Below the pieces are notes generated by a model. The model did no database searches. It saw nothing but the letters and a program-made list of their open reading frames with translations, and had not been told where the DNA came from. Of a stretch of 64,000 nucleotides of DNA, positions 33,623 to 41,633 are shown one piece after another. The translations under genes and the position numbers were made by a program. The stretch comes from Bin87 sp965243255 (lineage in GTDB: Bacteria; Chloroflexota; Dehalococcoidia; Lucifugimonadales; UBA3495). Numbering within the stretch: position 1 is the first letter of the stretch; every line of letters starts with the position of its first letter. The stretch is from the NCBI GenBank assembly GCA_965243255.1, contig CBDEUH010000004.1:1-64000 (forward strand), written 5' to 3'.

Positions 33623-34623
33623 TACAACCCCAGGAGGGCTTCCAGGTTCTGGCAGGCGATCTTTTCCTTCTCCTCCATCGTGAGGCTCTGCAGACCGGCC
33701 AGCCATCCGGCGGGAGAGGGATCCCAACCCACGAAGGGCCAGTCGCTGCCGATAACAACCCGGTCGGCGCCGACGCTGTCGATAAGGAAGCGCAGCCCGG
33801 CCTCGCTGCTGGTGAGGAAGTCATAATAGATCTGGTCCTGGTAGGCGCTGGGCGGCTTGAGGATGTTGACGCGAGCTTCCGAACGGACTTGCCACCCGTG
33901 GTCCAAACGGCCCATGGCGAAGCAGGCGCCGCCACCGCCGTGGGCGATGCAGACCTTGAGGTTGGGGCACTGGTCCAGGACGCCGCTACAAATCAGGGTC
34001 GCCACCATCAGTGCGTCTTCCATCACCACGCCCACGCTGTTGGGGAGGCCGTATCTCAACGTCCGCTCCACCGCGACGATATTGTCCTGCGGCTGGGGAT
34101 GGAAGAAGAGCAGAGCGCCCAGGGACTCGGCGGCCTTGAACAGCGGCAAGAACCGCGATTCGTCCCAGTTGAGGCCGTTGACCACCATGTCCAGCTCGGC
34201 CCCCTTGAGGCCGAGGGTTTTGACGGCACGTTCCAACTCGGCGATGGCGGCATCAACATCCTGAACCGGCAGTGTTGCCAGGCCGGCGAACCGGTCGGGC
34301 CAGAGTTTGGTCATGCCGGCGATTTCGTCGTTCACCTCTCTTGACGCCTGAATCGCCTCCTCGGTTTCCCAATGGTAGGGGAACAGGGGCGTGTGGATGG
34401 AAACGACCTGCACGTCGGTTCCCTCGGCGTCCATGTCAGCCAGCCGCTGCTCGGGCGTGTAGCGTATCTTCGGCGAGTTGATCAGGATTCGCTTGCCGTG
34501 TCCTACGATGAATTCCTGGTCGCCTCGAGCTTCGTGGCTCATTCCATGCCAGCTCTCGCCGTTGGCGAAGGCTTGCCAAAGGCACTGCGGCGCGAGATGG
34601 GCGTGAACGTCGATATGTCTCAC
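33622..34623 (-). CDS. ACMSD-like amidohydrolase/decarboxylase (paralogue 1)
   Basis: The 333-residue protein belongs to the amidohydrolase-2 family (ACMSD-like decarboxylases). It begins with the metal HxH in HIDVHAHLAP, has ALLFFHPQP near residue 185 and CIAHGGGGACFAMGRLDHGW near 240 with a further metal His, and VVIGSDWPFVGWDP near 290 carrying the catalytic Asp. Relatives remove CO2 from aromatic or semialdehyde acids, or hydrolyse rings. The start is GTG at 34623 with GGAGG eight bases upstream; a longer frame to 34686 would begin inside a palindromic repeat. It is paralogous to the next gene upstream and coupled to the MFS gene. Substrate unknown. Confidence 0.85.
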   Translation of the reverse strand: MRHIDVHAHLAPQCLWQAFANGESWHGMSHEARGDQEFIVGHGKRILINSPKIRYTPEQRLADMDAEGTDVQVVSIHTPLFPYHWETEEAIQASREVNDEIAGMTKLWPDRFAGLATLPVQDVDAAIAELERAVKTLGLKGAELDMVVNGLNWDESRFLPLFKAAESLGALLFFHPQPQDNIVAVERTLRYGLPNSVGVVMEDALMVATLICSGVLDQCPNLKVCIAHGGGGACFAMGRLDHGWQVRSEARVNILKPPSAYQDQIYYDFLTSSEAGLRFLIDSVGADRVVIGSDWPFVGWDPSPAGWLAGLQSLTMEEKEKIACQNLEALLGL

Positions 34624-34649
34624 GAGTCGTCCTCCGGAGGGGCCACTGG

Positions 34650-34669
34650 ATTCCCGCGCAGGCGGGAAT
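34650..34669. repeat. Short palindromic repeat (REP-like), copy 1
   Basis: ATTCCCGC and GCGGGAAT form a perfect 8-bp stem around gcag, followed by GATGG. It is related to the palindromes at 37315-37335 and 51062-51079, which are likewise followed by GACGG. It lies in a 63-base spacer between two genes of one operon. Confidence 0.55.
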
Positions 34670-34686
34670 GATGGTCTTTGGTTCAC

Positions 34687-35682
34687 CTAGATGTCCAGCA
34701 GGTTTTCCAGGTTCTTCCACAGGATGGCGTCCTTCTCCTCCTGGGTAATGCTTTCCATAGCCAATACCCAGGAAACAGGCCAGTCCTGCGCCATGTCGTA
34801 GGGCCAGTCGGTGCCGAACAACACCCGCTCGATACCCACTGAGTCAATCAGAAAACGCAGAGCTTGTTCGGTGTACACGATGCAGTCGTAGTAGAAGCGG
34901 TTCAGATATTGACTGGGCGGATGGGCGGCCAGACGGTCGGCCAAGGGGATTCGGTCCCAGCCGCGATCCATGCGCCCGGCGCCGTAACAGGCGTAGCCGC
35001 CGCCGTGGGACAGGCAGATGCGCAGGTCAGGGCAGGCATCCATGACGCCGCCCATTACCAGGGACGCGAAAGTGAGCGTCCGGTCGGCCAGGTTGCCCAC
35101 CGAGTTGGGCAGGTGGTAGCGCTTGATACGCCGGTCCACGATGGTTTCGCCGCCCTGGTGGAACAGAATCACTGCTCCCAGCTGCTCGGCCGCCTTCCAG
35201 AAAGGCATGAACTCCGGCTCGTCCAACAGTTTGCCGTTGACCTTGTCGTCGATCACCGCCCCTTTGAACTCCAACTCAACCATCACGCGCTCCAGCTCCT
35301 GGACTGCGGCGGGAACGTCCTGCATGGGCAGGGTGGCCAGGCCGTGGAAGCGGTCGGGCCAAGACATCATCATCTGCTTGATTTCATCGTTGGTTTCCCT
35401 GGAGGAGGCCATGGCCAGGCCGGCATCCAGTTCGTAGTTGTAAAACCCGGAGAAAGGGGAAACAACGTGAATGTCCACGCCCAAAGATTCCATGTCGGCC
35501 AGCCGCTGTTCCGGAGTCCAGCTGGCCTTTGGCGGCAACTGACCGCGGGACGTTCCGGACACTACGATCTGTCGGCCCCGGGCATCCTGTTCCCTCTTGA
35601 TGCCGTGCCAATCGCCGCCGCCTTCGGTGGCGCGCCAGAAGCACTGGGGCGTCAGGTGGGCGTGAAAGTCGATGCTGCGCAT
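34687..35682 (-). CDS. ACMSD-like amidohydrolase/decarboxylase (paralogue 2)
   Basis: The 331-residue protein is a clear paralogue of the downstream gene: SIDFHAHLTPQCFWRA (metal HxH), SWTPEQRLADMESLGVD, AVILFHQGGE near residue 185, ICLSHGGGYACYGAGRMDRGW near 238 and VLFGTDWPYDM near 292. It is expected to be a zinc-dependent decarboxylase or hydrolase. The ATG at 35682 is preceded by GGAG eight bases away and matches the HxH start of the family. It is 22 bases downstream of a polysaccharide-deacetylase gene. Two such paralogues in tandem may act on successive intermediates or form a heteromer. Confidence 0.85.
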   Translation of the reverse strand: MRSIDFHAHLTPQCFWRATEGGGDWHGIKREQDARGRQIVVSGTSRGQLPPKASWTPEQRLADMESLGVDIHVVSPFSGFYNYELDAGLAMASSRETNDEIKQMMMSWPDRFHGLATLPMQDVPAAVQELERVMVELEFKGAVIDDKVNGKLLDEPEFMPFWKAAEQLGAVILFHQGGETIVDRRIKRYHLPNSVGNLADRTLTFASLVMGGVMDACPDLRICLSHGGGYACYGAGRMDRGWDRIPLADRLAAHPPSQYLNRFYYDCIVYTEQALRFLIDSVGIERVLFGTDWPYDMAQDWPVSWVLAMESITQEEKDAILWKNLENLLDI

Positions 35683-35704
35683 ATTCGTCTCCTGTCGAAT
35701 CGCT

Positions 35705-36592
35705 CTATGATCGCTGTCTGGGGTGCCTGGCCAGGAAGTCGTCGGCCATCTCTTCAAGCGTAACGAACCGCACTCCGTCGTGGGAGCGGATGTACTCGGT
35801 GATGCGCTCCAGCATCAGCAGCACCTGGGGCCGGCCGCTGACGTCGGGGTGAATGGTGATCGGGAAAACGGCCTCGTCGTACTCCCGATAGACCCAATCG
35901 AACTGGTCTCGCCACATGGATTCAATGTCCCGGGGGTTCACGAACCCGTGGCTGTTGGGCGACTTCTTGATGAACATCATCGGGGGCAGGTCGTCGAGGT
36001 ACCAGTTGGCGGGAATTTCCACCAGGTCGGTCTCCTGGCCGCGCTCCAGGGCGTGCATCCAGTAGTCCGCCGGCATGGCGTAGTCAATCTTGGTCCAGCG
36101 GTCGCCGACGCGGACGTAGTAGCACTCGAAATCGCGGTGCATCAGGCTGTGGTCATACTTGATGCCGTGCTTCAGGAGCAGTTCGTTGGTAACGTGGCTG
36201 AACTCCCACCAAGGCGCGACGTAGCCGCGAGGTCGTTGGCCGGACAGCTCCGTAATCAGGTCGATGCAGCGCAGGAGCACCGCCTCTTCCTGCTCCGGGG
36301 ACATGGAGATGGGATTTTCGTGGGAATAGCCGTGCATACCCACTTCATGCCCATGTTCCACAATCAGGCGGCATTCCTCGGGGAAAGTCTCGATGGAGTG
36401 GCCGGGGATGAACCAGCTGGTCTTGATCCCCAGCCGGTCGAAGAGATTCAGCAGCCTGGGTGTGCCGACCTCGCCGGCGAAGATGCCCCGGGAGATGTCG
36501 TCGGGCGAGTCCTCGCCGCCGTAGGAGCCCAGCCAGCCGCCGACGGCGTCCAGGTCAACGCCATACGCGCACAGGATTTGTTTGTCGGCCAT
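35705..36592 (-). CDS. Polysaccharide deacetylase family (NodB fold), cytoplasmic amidase-type
   Basis: The 295-residue protein has NodB-fold motifs: the metal Asp in CAYGVDLDAVGGW near residue 12, TSWFIPGHSIETFP near 58, and HGHEVGMHGYSHENP near 80 with the metal HxxxH. There is no signal peptide. The sequence is closer to the cytoplasmic PuuE/HpPgdA-like group, which includes allantoinase-type and other small-amide hydrolases, than to secreted chitin deacetylases. It heads the operon with the two amidohydrolases and the MFS transporter, so a role in breaking down an imported amide or cyclic compound is a reasonable guess. AGGAGG nine bases before the ATG fixes the start. Confidence 0.8.
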   Translation of the reverse strand: MADKQILCAYGVDLDAVGGWLGSYGGEDSPDDISRGIFAGEVGTPRLLNLFDRLGIKTSWFIPGHSIETFPEECRLIVEHGHEVGMHGYSHENPISMSPEQEEAVLLRCIDLITELSGQRPRGYVAPWWEFSHVTNELLLKHGIKYDHSLMHRDFECYYVRVGDRWTKIDYAMPADYWMHALERGQETDLVEIPANWYLDDLPPMMFIKKSPNSHGFVNPRDIESMWRDQFDWVYREYDEAVFPITIHPDVSGRPQVLLMLERITEYIRSHDGVRFVTLEEMADDFLARHPRQRS

Positions 36593-36635
36593 CTCATTGC
36601 CCTCCTAGACGGCGCGCCGTTTCTGATGCTGCCCA

Positions 36636-36664
36636 ATCATACCCATGCCGGCAGATTGGGGCAA
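36636..36664 (-). promoter_or_regulatory. Promoter candidate for the deacetylase-amidohydrolase-MFS operon
   Basis: On the minus strand TTGCCC (36664-36659), a 17-base spacer and TATGAT (36641-36636) lie inside the 3' end of the upstream gene. A 10-bp perfect palindrome CGGCGCGCCG (36610-36619) lies between it and the start codon, a possible operator. Confidence 0.45.
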
Positions 36665-37002
36665 TCGTACAGAGGTTTTTGGGGCGGGAGGTCCCAGCGG
36701 AGGAGTTCGTCGTAGCGGTGGTCCCAGGCATAGCGGAGCAGATTGCAGACCATGACGTCGGGGTAGGGGATTTCGTCCTTGCGCCGGCTTTTGTCGAGGT
36801 ATTCGGCGAGGTTGCCGTAGGTGTCGGAGCGGAGGCCGGCGTCGGCGAAGCGCTGGATGACGTGGTGATTTTCGGGAGGGATGGAGCGCCGCCAGTCGTC
36901 GGCGACGGCTTCGGCGACGCGGCGGGCCTTGATGATGTCGAGTTCGCGGGCGAACCGACGCTTGAGGGCGTAGATGCGGCGGCGGAGTTGGTCGATGGTC
37001 AT
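36637..37002 (-). CDS. Protein of unknown function
   Basis: The 121-residue basic protein starts MTIDQLRRRIYALKRRFARELDIIKARR, a strongly charged helix, and ends with VCNLLRYAWDHRYDELLRWDLPPQKPLYDCP. It has no signal peptide or membrane helix and no family I recognise. Highly charged N-terminal helices of this kind are often nucleic-acid or ribosome associated, but that is only a guess. It is followed by the deacetylase operon, which seems to have its own promoter within this gene's 3' end. Confidence 0.55.
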   Translation of the reverse strand: MTIDQLRRRIYALKRRFARELDIIKARRVAEAVADDWRRSIPPENHHVIQRFADAGLRSDTYGNLAEYLDKSRRKDEIPYPDVMVCNLLRYAWDHRYDELLRWDLPPQKPLYDCPNLPAWV

Positions 37003-37480
37003 GAGGTTACCTCGCGTGATGTCAGAGGGAGAAAATGCGATTTTCCTCTCATTTCCTCTCGTTTCCTTTTATTTGAGTAGGGCTTGGGTCGCGGCTTGGG
37101 AGTGAAATGAGAGGGTTTTGGGAGTGATTGCAATGGTATTGAGGGGTTGATGAGAGGGTTTGAGAGGAGCGGGTGGCAGGGTTGGAAATCCGGTAGTTCG
37201 CTGGTGGTGATGGCGATGGGATGGTACATACATTCTATTTTAGCTTTGGCGATGAGGTGTGTCAAAGGTGGATTGTCAGGATTTGGGGAGTTGCGGCCCA
37301 CGCTCGGCCCCTGGATGCCGGATCAAGTCCGGCATGACGGGTGGGGCGCTAGAATGACGGCGTGGGCCGGGCTGCCGTCGGATGCGGGCTTTACGTGCTA
37401 CAATCGCCGGGCGCCTGGGGACAAGAGGGAATAGCGTCGCAGGCGAACTGACCAACGAACATACTGGAGCGTGTGCAGCT
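37003..37480. other. 478-base intergenic region with purine-rich repeats
   Basis: No gene is visible. The first 200 bases are less GC-rich than the surroundings and carry degenerate repeats of atgagaggg on the plus strand and atttcctctc in the opposite sense, which could pair. A short palindromic repeat lies at 37315-37335. A GTGC-TACAAT extended -10 box at 37396-37404 may be the promoter of the dehydrogenase gene at 37481. Confidence 0.5.
37315..37335. repeat. Short palindromic repeat (REP-like), copy 2
   Basis: ATGCCGGA and TCCGGCAT form a perfect 8-bp stem with a 5-base loop and are followed by GACGG, like the elements at 34650 and 51062. Confidence 0.55.
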
Positions 37481-38434
37481 ATGGAAACCGTAGGATTCAT
37501 CGGTCTGGGCAACATGGGCGGCGGGATGTCGGCCAACATCCAGCGGGCCGGCTACCCCATGATTGTGTACGACCTGCGCGAGGAGGCCGCTCTGCCTTTG
37601 CTGGAAGGCGGCGCACGTCTGGCCAACACTCCCGCCGAGGTCGCCGCCTCCAGCGACGTCACCTTCACCTCGCTGCCCGGCCCCTACGAGGTGGAGGCCG
37701 TGTCCACCGGGGCCGCGGGCGTGCTGGAGGGCATCAAGCCGGGCAGCGTGTACATCGACCTGTCATCCAGCCGGCCCACGCTGATCCGGGAGATTGAGCC
37801 CAAGTTCCGGGCCAAGGGCTGCCACGTGCTGGACGCGCCGGTGAGCGGGGGCAAGACGGGGGCGGCGTCGGGGAACCTGGCGGTGATGGTGGGCGGAGAC
37901 CGGGAGGTGTTTGACCGGGTAAAGCCGATCCTGGACGCCTTTGGGGACAAGGTGTTCTACGCGGGCGAGATCGGCGCAGGCAGCGTGGCCAAGCTGGTGC
38001 ACAACATGATTGGACACAGCGTGCGGCAGGCCATCGCCGAAGGGCTGACCCTGGGCGTCAAGGCCGGTGTGGAACCGGAAGCGCTGTGGGAATGTGTGCG
38101 CCGTGGGTCGCTGGGTCGGATGCGAGTGCTGCACGAAGGGCTGGTGCGGACGATGTTCCGCGGCGAGTTCGAGCCGGCGAGCTTTGCGCTGAACCTGGCG
38201 CACAAGGACATCTCGCTGGCGACGGAGTTGGCCCGGGAGTACGACGTGCCCATGCCCATGTCCACCCTGGCGGAGCAGATTGCGTTGCAGGCGATGAACC
38301 GGGGTTGGGCGGAATCGGACAGCAGCGTTACGGTGCGCTTGCAGGAGGAGCAGGCCGGGGTTGAAGTCCGCGCGCCGCACATTGACCCGGCCCGGGCCGG
38401 GCGGTTCATCACGACGCATCCGGATGATGAGTAA
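37481..38434 (+). CDS. NAD(P)-dependent beta-hydroxyacid dehydrogenase (GarR/MmsB family)
   Basis: The 317-residue protein starts METVGFIGLGNMGGGMSANIQRAG, the Rossmann motif of the family. It has VLDAPVSGGKTGAASGNLAVMVGG near residue 118 for substrate binding and GAGSVAKLVHNMIGHSVRQAIAEG near 166 with the catalytic Lys. Family members oxidise 3-hydroxyisobutyrate and similar acids. It is the second family member in the window but not a close copy of the one at 4489-5394. The upstream frame to 37382 has no similarity and passes the promoter. It is followed by a VOC-family gene 33 bases later. Confidence 0.85.
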   Translation: METVGFIGLGNMGGGMSANIQRAGYPMIVYDLREEAALPLLEGGARLANTPAEVAASSDVTFTSLPGPYEVEAVSTGAAGVLEGIKPGSVYIDLSSSRPTLIREIEPKFRAKGCHVLDAPVSGGKTGAASGNLAVMVGGDREVFDRVKPILDAFGDKVFYAGEIGAGSVAKLVHNMIGHSVRQAIAEGLTLGVKAGVEPEALWECVRRGSLGRMRVLHEGLVRTMFRGEFEPASFALNLAHKDISLATELAREYDVPMPMSTLAEQIALQAMNRGWAESDSSVTVRLQEEQAGVEVRAPHIDPARAGRFITTHPDDE

Positions 38435-38467
38435 GGATTGCCCAACCGTTCACGCATGGAGCAGCAA

Positions 38468-38890
38468 ATGCAACTGAACACGTATCTGCATTTTGACGAC
38501 AACTGCCGCGAGGCCTTCGAGTTCTATCGCTCGGTGTTCGGCGGCGAGTTCGCCTGGGTGGCGACCTTTGCCGACGGGCCGGAGGATATGCCACCGGTGC
38601 CAGACGGTGAGAAGGATCGCATCATGCACGTTTCGCTGCCGATAGGCGATTCGGTATTGATGGGCAGCGACACCACTTCCGCGTTCGGGCCGCCGCCCAA
38701 CGTGGGCAACAACTACTCGGTCAGCGTCTCGACGGACAGCAAGGGCGAGACGGACCGGCTGTTTGCGGCGCTATCTCAGGGCGGAAACGTTGCCATGCCG
38801 CCGCAGGATATGTTCTGGGGCGATTATTTCGGAATGTGCACCGATCGGTTCGGCGTCAACTGGATGCTGAGCTGCGCGGCGGCAGGCTAG
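38468..38890 (+). CDS. VOC-family protein (PhnB/3-demethylubiquinone-9 methyltransferase-like)
   Basis: The 140-residue protein has the PhnB-like VOC pattern: LNTYLHFDDNCREAFEFYRSVFGGEF at the N-terminus, IMHVSLPIGDSVLMGSDT in the middle, and MFWGDYFGMCTDRFGVNWMLSCA at the C-terminus. The vicinal-oxygen-chelate fold is used by glyoxalases and resistance proteins, but PhnB-like members have no agreed function. An ATG at 38456 is also in frame; the one at 38468 is preferred because GGAG lies six bases before it and the family usually starts there. The stop overlaps the convergent Eis-like gene by three bases. Confidence 0.8.
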   Translation: MQLNTYLHFDDNCREAFEFYRSVFGGEFAWVATFADGPEDMPPVPDGEKDRIMHVSLPIGDSVLMGSDTTSAFGPPPNVGNNYSVSVSTDSKGETDRLFAALSQGGNVAMPPQDMFWGDYFGMCTDRFGVNWMLSCAAAG

Positions 38891-40086
38891 AAGTTGTAGG
38901 GAGTCCAGGGCTTCAGTTGGACGGCGAACATCCGGTCAGCGCGCAGGAGTGCGCCGGCCGTGTGCTCCGTCGCCAGTCCCGCCTGGGCCAGCGTGGTGAA
39001 GGTCGCCGCTCCCAGGTAGGATGACGCCAAGGCCCCGACGGGGACGGTCAGGTCCGGGGATGAGGCGACGATGCGGCACTCGGCGCCTTCAAGGGAACCG
39101 TCCAGTTCGTAGCAGGCAGAGTTCCAGGGGCAGAAGTCGTCACGGACTTCCAGGGTAAGCCGGTCGCTGGCGAGGTACTGACGCAACTCCAGGGCCGCCG
39201 CCACGTCAACGATACGCAGCCACAGCCCGTCCCGCACGGAGCGTTGCAGGCGACGGGGGTCGGCCAGCAGCCAGGGCATGGGGTCGTCCAGCGGACGCTT
39301 GACGGCCTCAGTGCGCTCGTAAAGGTCCAGGTCGAAGCAGAACCGCCACAGCGCGGCGGATGCCTGGCGGGTGGCCGCCATCAGCTCGTTGACCATCACC
39401 GTGGGCCGCTGGGTGCGGTAGTTCACGTAGCCGTCTATTCTGCCGTCTTCCAAATAGGCGGCGTAGAACACACCGCCCGGCCCTCCCTGGGAGTGTATCG
39501 GGTCCCGGGCGTCCCGCTCCCAGTGGTGGGTCGCGCGCTGGAAAACGCCCGGCCGACCCTCGGTGCTGCGCCGCATCACGTCGGGCAGTTTCTTGCCGAT
39601 GTCCTGGGGGTCGATAAAGACGATACGGCCCGGGCCGTCGAAGGGGAGGGCATATGCGCTGTGGGCTTTTTCGATGCTCCACTGCTCATGCACCGAACCG
39701 ACGCCGTAGCCGAAGCGCCCGTAGATGGCAGACTCGGTGGCGAACAGGGCGGCCAGGGGTTCGCCTCGCTCGTGGATGCCTTCAATCTGGTGGCGCATCA
39801 TTTGGGTCATGATGCCGCGCCGGGTGTGCGTGGGTTGCACCTCCACGTTGGACACGCCGGCCACCGTGGCGAGGCCACCCGGTACCGACATTTTCAGCAG
39901 GTGCGAATGGGCTCCGCCGACTATTTGCCCATCCTCAAACACGCCAATGGACCGCCCCAGGTCAAAGTGCGGCCGCAGCGCCTGTGGGTCATGGTTAAAG
40001 CGGTTTCCATGCGCCCGGGACTCGGTGCGCATCCACCGCTCAAACTCGTCAGGGTTGATGTTCCTCAGTTCCAGAATAGGGCACAC
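38887..40086 (-). CDS. Eis-like GNAT acetyltransferase
   Basis: The product of about 399 residues has the Eis layout of two GNAT domains and a C-terminal SCP2-like domain. The first GNAT domain has the acetyl-CoA loop VEVQPTHTRRGIMTQMMRH near residue 80. YGRFGYGVGSVHEQW follows, a segment common in Eis proteins. The chain ends in phenylalanine, and in Eis the C-terminal carboxylate takes part in catalysis. Mycobacterial Eis acetylates aminoglycosides and protein lysines; other members have unknown targets. The GTG at 40086 matches the family N-terminus (ILELRNINPDEFERW); the frame is open to a GTG at 40155. It lies just downstream of a Rieske oxygenase gene. Confidence 0.75.
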   Translation of the reverse strand: MCPILELRNINPDEFERWMRTESRAHGNRFNHDPQALRPHFDLGRSIGVFEDGQIVGGAHSHLLKMSVPGGLATVAGVSNVEVQPTHTRRGIMTQMMRHQIEGIHERGEPLAALFATESAIYGRFGYGVGSVHEQWSIEKAHSAYALPFDGPGRIVFIDPQDIGKKLPDVMRRSTEGRPGVFQRATHHWERDARDPIHSQGGPGGVFYAAYLEDGRIDGYVNYRTQRPTVMVNELMAATRQASAALWRFCFDLDLYERTEAVKRPLDDPMPWLLADPRRLQRSVRDGLWLRIVDVAAALELRQYLASDRLTLEVRDDFCPWNSACYELDGSLEGAECRIVASSPDLTVPVGALASSYLGAATFTTLAQAGLATEHTAGALLRADRMFAVQLKPWTPYNF

Positions 40087-40173
40087 GCTCCCGGTGTGAA
40101 ACAGTCTGGCAGAATATACCGGATTGCGAGATGCTGCGCCATAGATGCGCGGCACGGGCGCTGGTCGGGCCGG

Positions 40174-41178
40174 CTAGACAAACCCCGGGTCGGGATAGAA
40201 TTGGGCGCAGTAGTCCCGATAGAGCAGTATTTCGCCGTAGAAGCGTGGACGGGACAGGTATTGTTTCCGGCTCCAGATAACGACATCCTGTAGCACGTCC
40301 TGGCGTTGCTGCAGGGCGATGAATTTATTCATCAGCGGCGCGCGCAGCTTTACCGGCAGGAATCCCAAGCCCGTCATCCAGCGCTTGGGGTGGCGCATTT
40401 CACGCACCTGGCTGACCAGGGTAAGATCGATAAGGGCGCCGTCAACGGGGGTTGCCAGCACCCACAGGCGAGCTTCCATGTCGATAGAGCGCTCGTGTAT
40501 CTCCACGAAAGAGTAGCCGAGTCCGTAGATATGGGCGTTGGCGGAAACGTCCAAGGTGAGGGTCGCGATTCCGGCAATCTTCCGGGTGCGTTTGAAGTCG
40601 AAACGGCTCTCGAGCAGATGCCGGTCCGTCGAAGTTGTTCCCACGCGATGCACGTTGTTATACCCGTGCACGTAACGCAGGTGGGCCATATCTACGGAGT
40701 TCTCCGTGGTTTCCTGGGGATGACCGGGGAAGCGGACGGTCCAGATTTCCATTCCGCTCCAGCCCGCCTCTTCCGGTGGGGCCTCCGGCAGGCTCCACTG
40801 CGGCCCGCGCCCTTCGATGCCCGACCAGGCAAAAATGAGACCGAGGATTTCCCTGGTTTCAAATACGCGCAACCTGGCCGACCGGGGCGGGTCTCCGAAG
40901 GGAGTGGCGGTACAGGAGCCGGAGGTATCGAACTCGAAGCCGTGGAAGGGACAGACGAGGTGACCGTCAGAAACACGGCCACCGGCCACCGGCGCCAGGT
41001 CGGCGCCCAAATGGGGGCAAATCGCTTCGGCGACGCAAATTCGGTCGTTCTCGTCGCGCCAAATGACGACATTCCGGCCCATCCAGGTTTTCTGGAGGAG
41101 CTTGGCCTTCAGCAGGTCCTGACGGCTGGCGATGAAGTACCAGCCCTCGGGAAAGGGGAAAGGCAACCTACCATCCAC
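40174..41178 (-). CDS. Rieske non-heme iron oxygenase, alpha subunit (KshA/VanA-like)
   Basis: The 334-residue protein has a Rieske cluster site C54-P-H56 and C76-P-F-H79, then a mononuclear iron site D163, H166 and H171 in NSVDMAHLRYVHG. This is the layout of single-component alpha-type oxygenases such as KshA, VanA and related demethylases. They insert oxygen into aromatic, steroid or methoxylated substrates using electrons from a reductase, which is not encoded next door. The start is GTG. The gene probably forms a pair with the downstream Eis-like gene. The substrate is unknown. Confidence 0.88.
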   Translation of the reverse strand: MDGRLPFPFPEGWYFIASRQDLLKAKLLQKTWMGRNVVIWRDENDRICVAEAICPHLGADLAPVAGGRVSDGHLVCPFHGFEFDTSGSCTATPFGDPPRSARLRVFETREILGLIFAWSGIEGRGPQWSLPEAPPEEAGWSGMEIWTVRFPGHPQETTENSVDMAHLRYVHGYNNVHRVGTTSTDRHLLESRFDFKRTRKIAGIATLTLDVSANAHIYGLGYSFVEIHERSIDMEARLWVLATPVDGALIDLTLVSQVREMRHPKRWMTGLGFLPVKLRAPLMNKFIALQQRQDVLQDVVIWSRKQYLSRPRFYGEILLYRDYCAQFYPDPGFV

Positions 41179-41257
41179 TGCCAGATCCAGTTAGCCTTGG
41201 AGAGAAAGTACAATTGCCCGGCAATCTCGAGCCGGCGGCCAGTCATGTCGTGTTCGA

Positions 41258-41334
41258 TGGTGGGCCTGGATGGACTCGAACCAACGACCTCAGTCTTATC
41301 AGGACTGCGCTCTAACCGCCTGAGCTACAGGCCC
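41258..41334 (-). tRNA. tRNA-Ile(GAT)
   Basis: The acceptor GGGCCTG pairs with CAGGCCC, with A and an encoded CCA at the 3' end. The anticodon arm is CAGTC-CTGATAA-GACTG with anticodon GAT. D and T arms are standard. No rRNA operon surrounds it. Confidence 0.95.
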
Positions 41335-41347
41335 ACGGCTGCATATC

Positions 41348-41375
41348 ATTATACCCCATCCGCAGCGCGGCGCAA
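41348..41375 (-). promoter_or_regulatory. Promoter of tRNA-Ile
   Basis: On the minus strand TTGCGC (41375-41370), a 16-base spacer and a perfect TATAAT (41353-41348) lie 13 bases before the tRNA. Confidence 0.5.
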
Positions 41376-41418
41376 GCGAAGGGTTGCGGCAAGGACTCGC
41401 TTACTGGCTGCCGGCGGT

Positions 41419-41447
41419 TTGTAACCCGGTTCACAATGCGCTATAAT
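41419..41447 (+). promoter_or_regulatory. Promoter of tRNA-Ser
   Basis: TTGTAA (41419-41424), a 17-base spacer and a perfect TATAAT (41442-41447) face the tRNA-Ser gene 35 bases on, divergent from the tRNA-Ile promoter. Confidence 0.55.
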
Positions 41448-41482
41448 TCATTCACCTGACAGGGTTCGGCCCGCGAGGGCTG

Positions 41483-41574
41483 GGAGGGATCGCATAGTGG
41501 TCTAGTGCGGGCGCCTGCTAAGCGCTTATCCTGGGAAACTGGGATCGTGGGTTCGAATCCCACTCCCTCCGCCA
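41483..41574 (+). tRNA. tRNA-Ser(GCT)
   Basis: The acceptor GGAGGGA pairs with TCCCTCC, with discriminator G and encoded CCA. The anticodon loop CTGCTAA has anticodon GCT. A long variable arm (TATCCTGGGAAACTGGGATC) confirms class II. Confidence 0.95.
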
Positions 41575-41633
41575 TTTGATATATTTACCCGGCGTTGCTG
41601 GCCGGAACTGTTGCTCACACTGGATTACGCTCA

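Noticed and set aside
41483..41574. The tRNA-Ser gene as tRNA-Sec
   Set aside because: The anticodon is GCT, the acceptor stem has seven pairs, and the overall shape is that of normal class II tRNA-Ser. The tRNA-Sec needed for SelD is not in this window.
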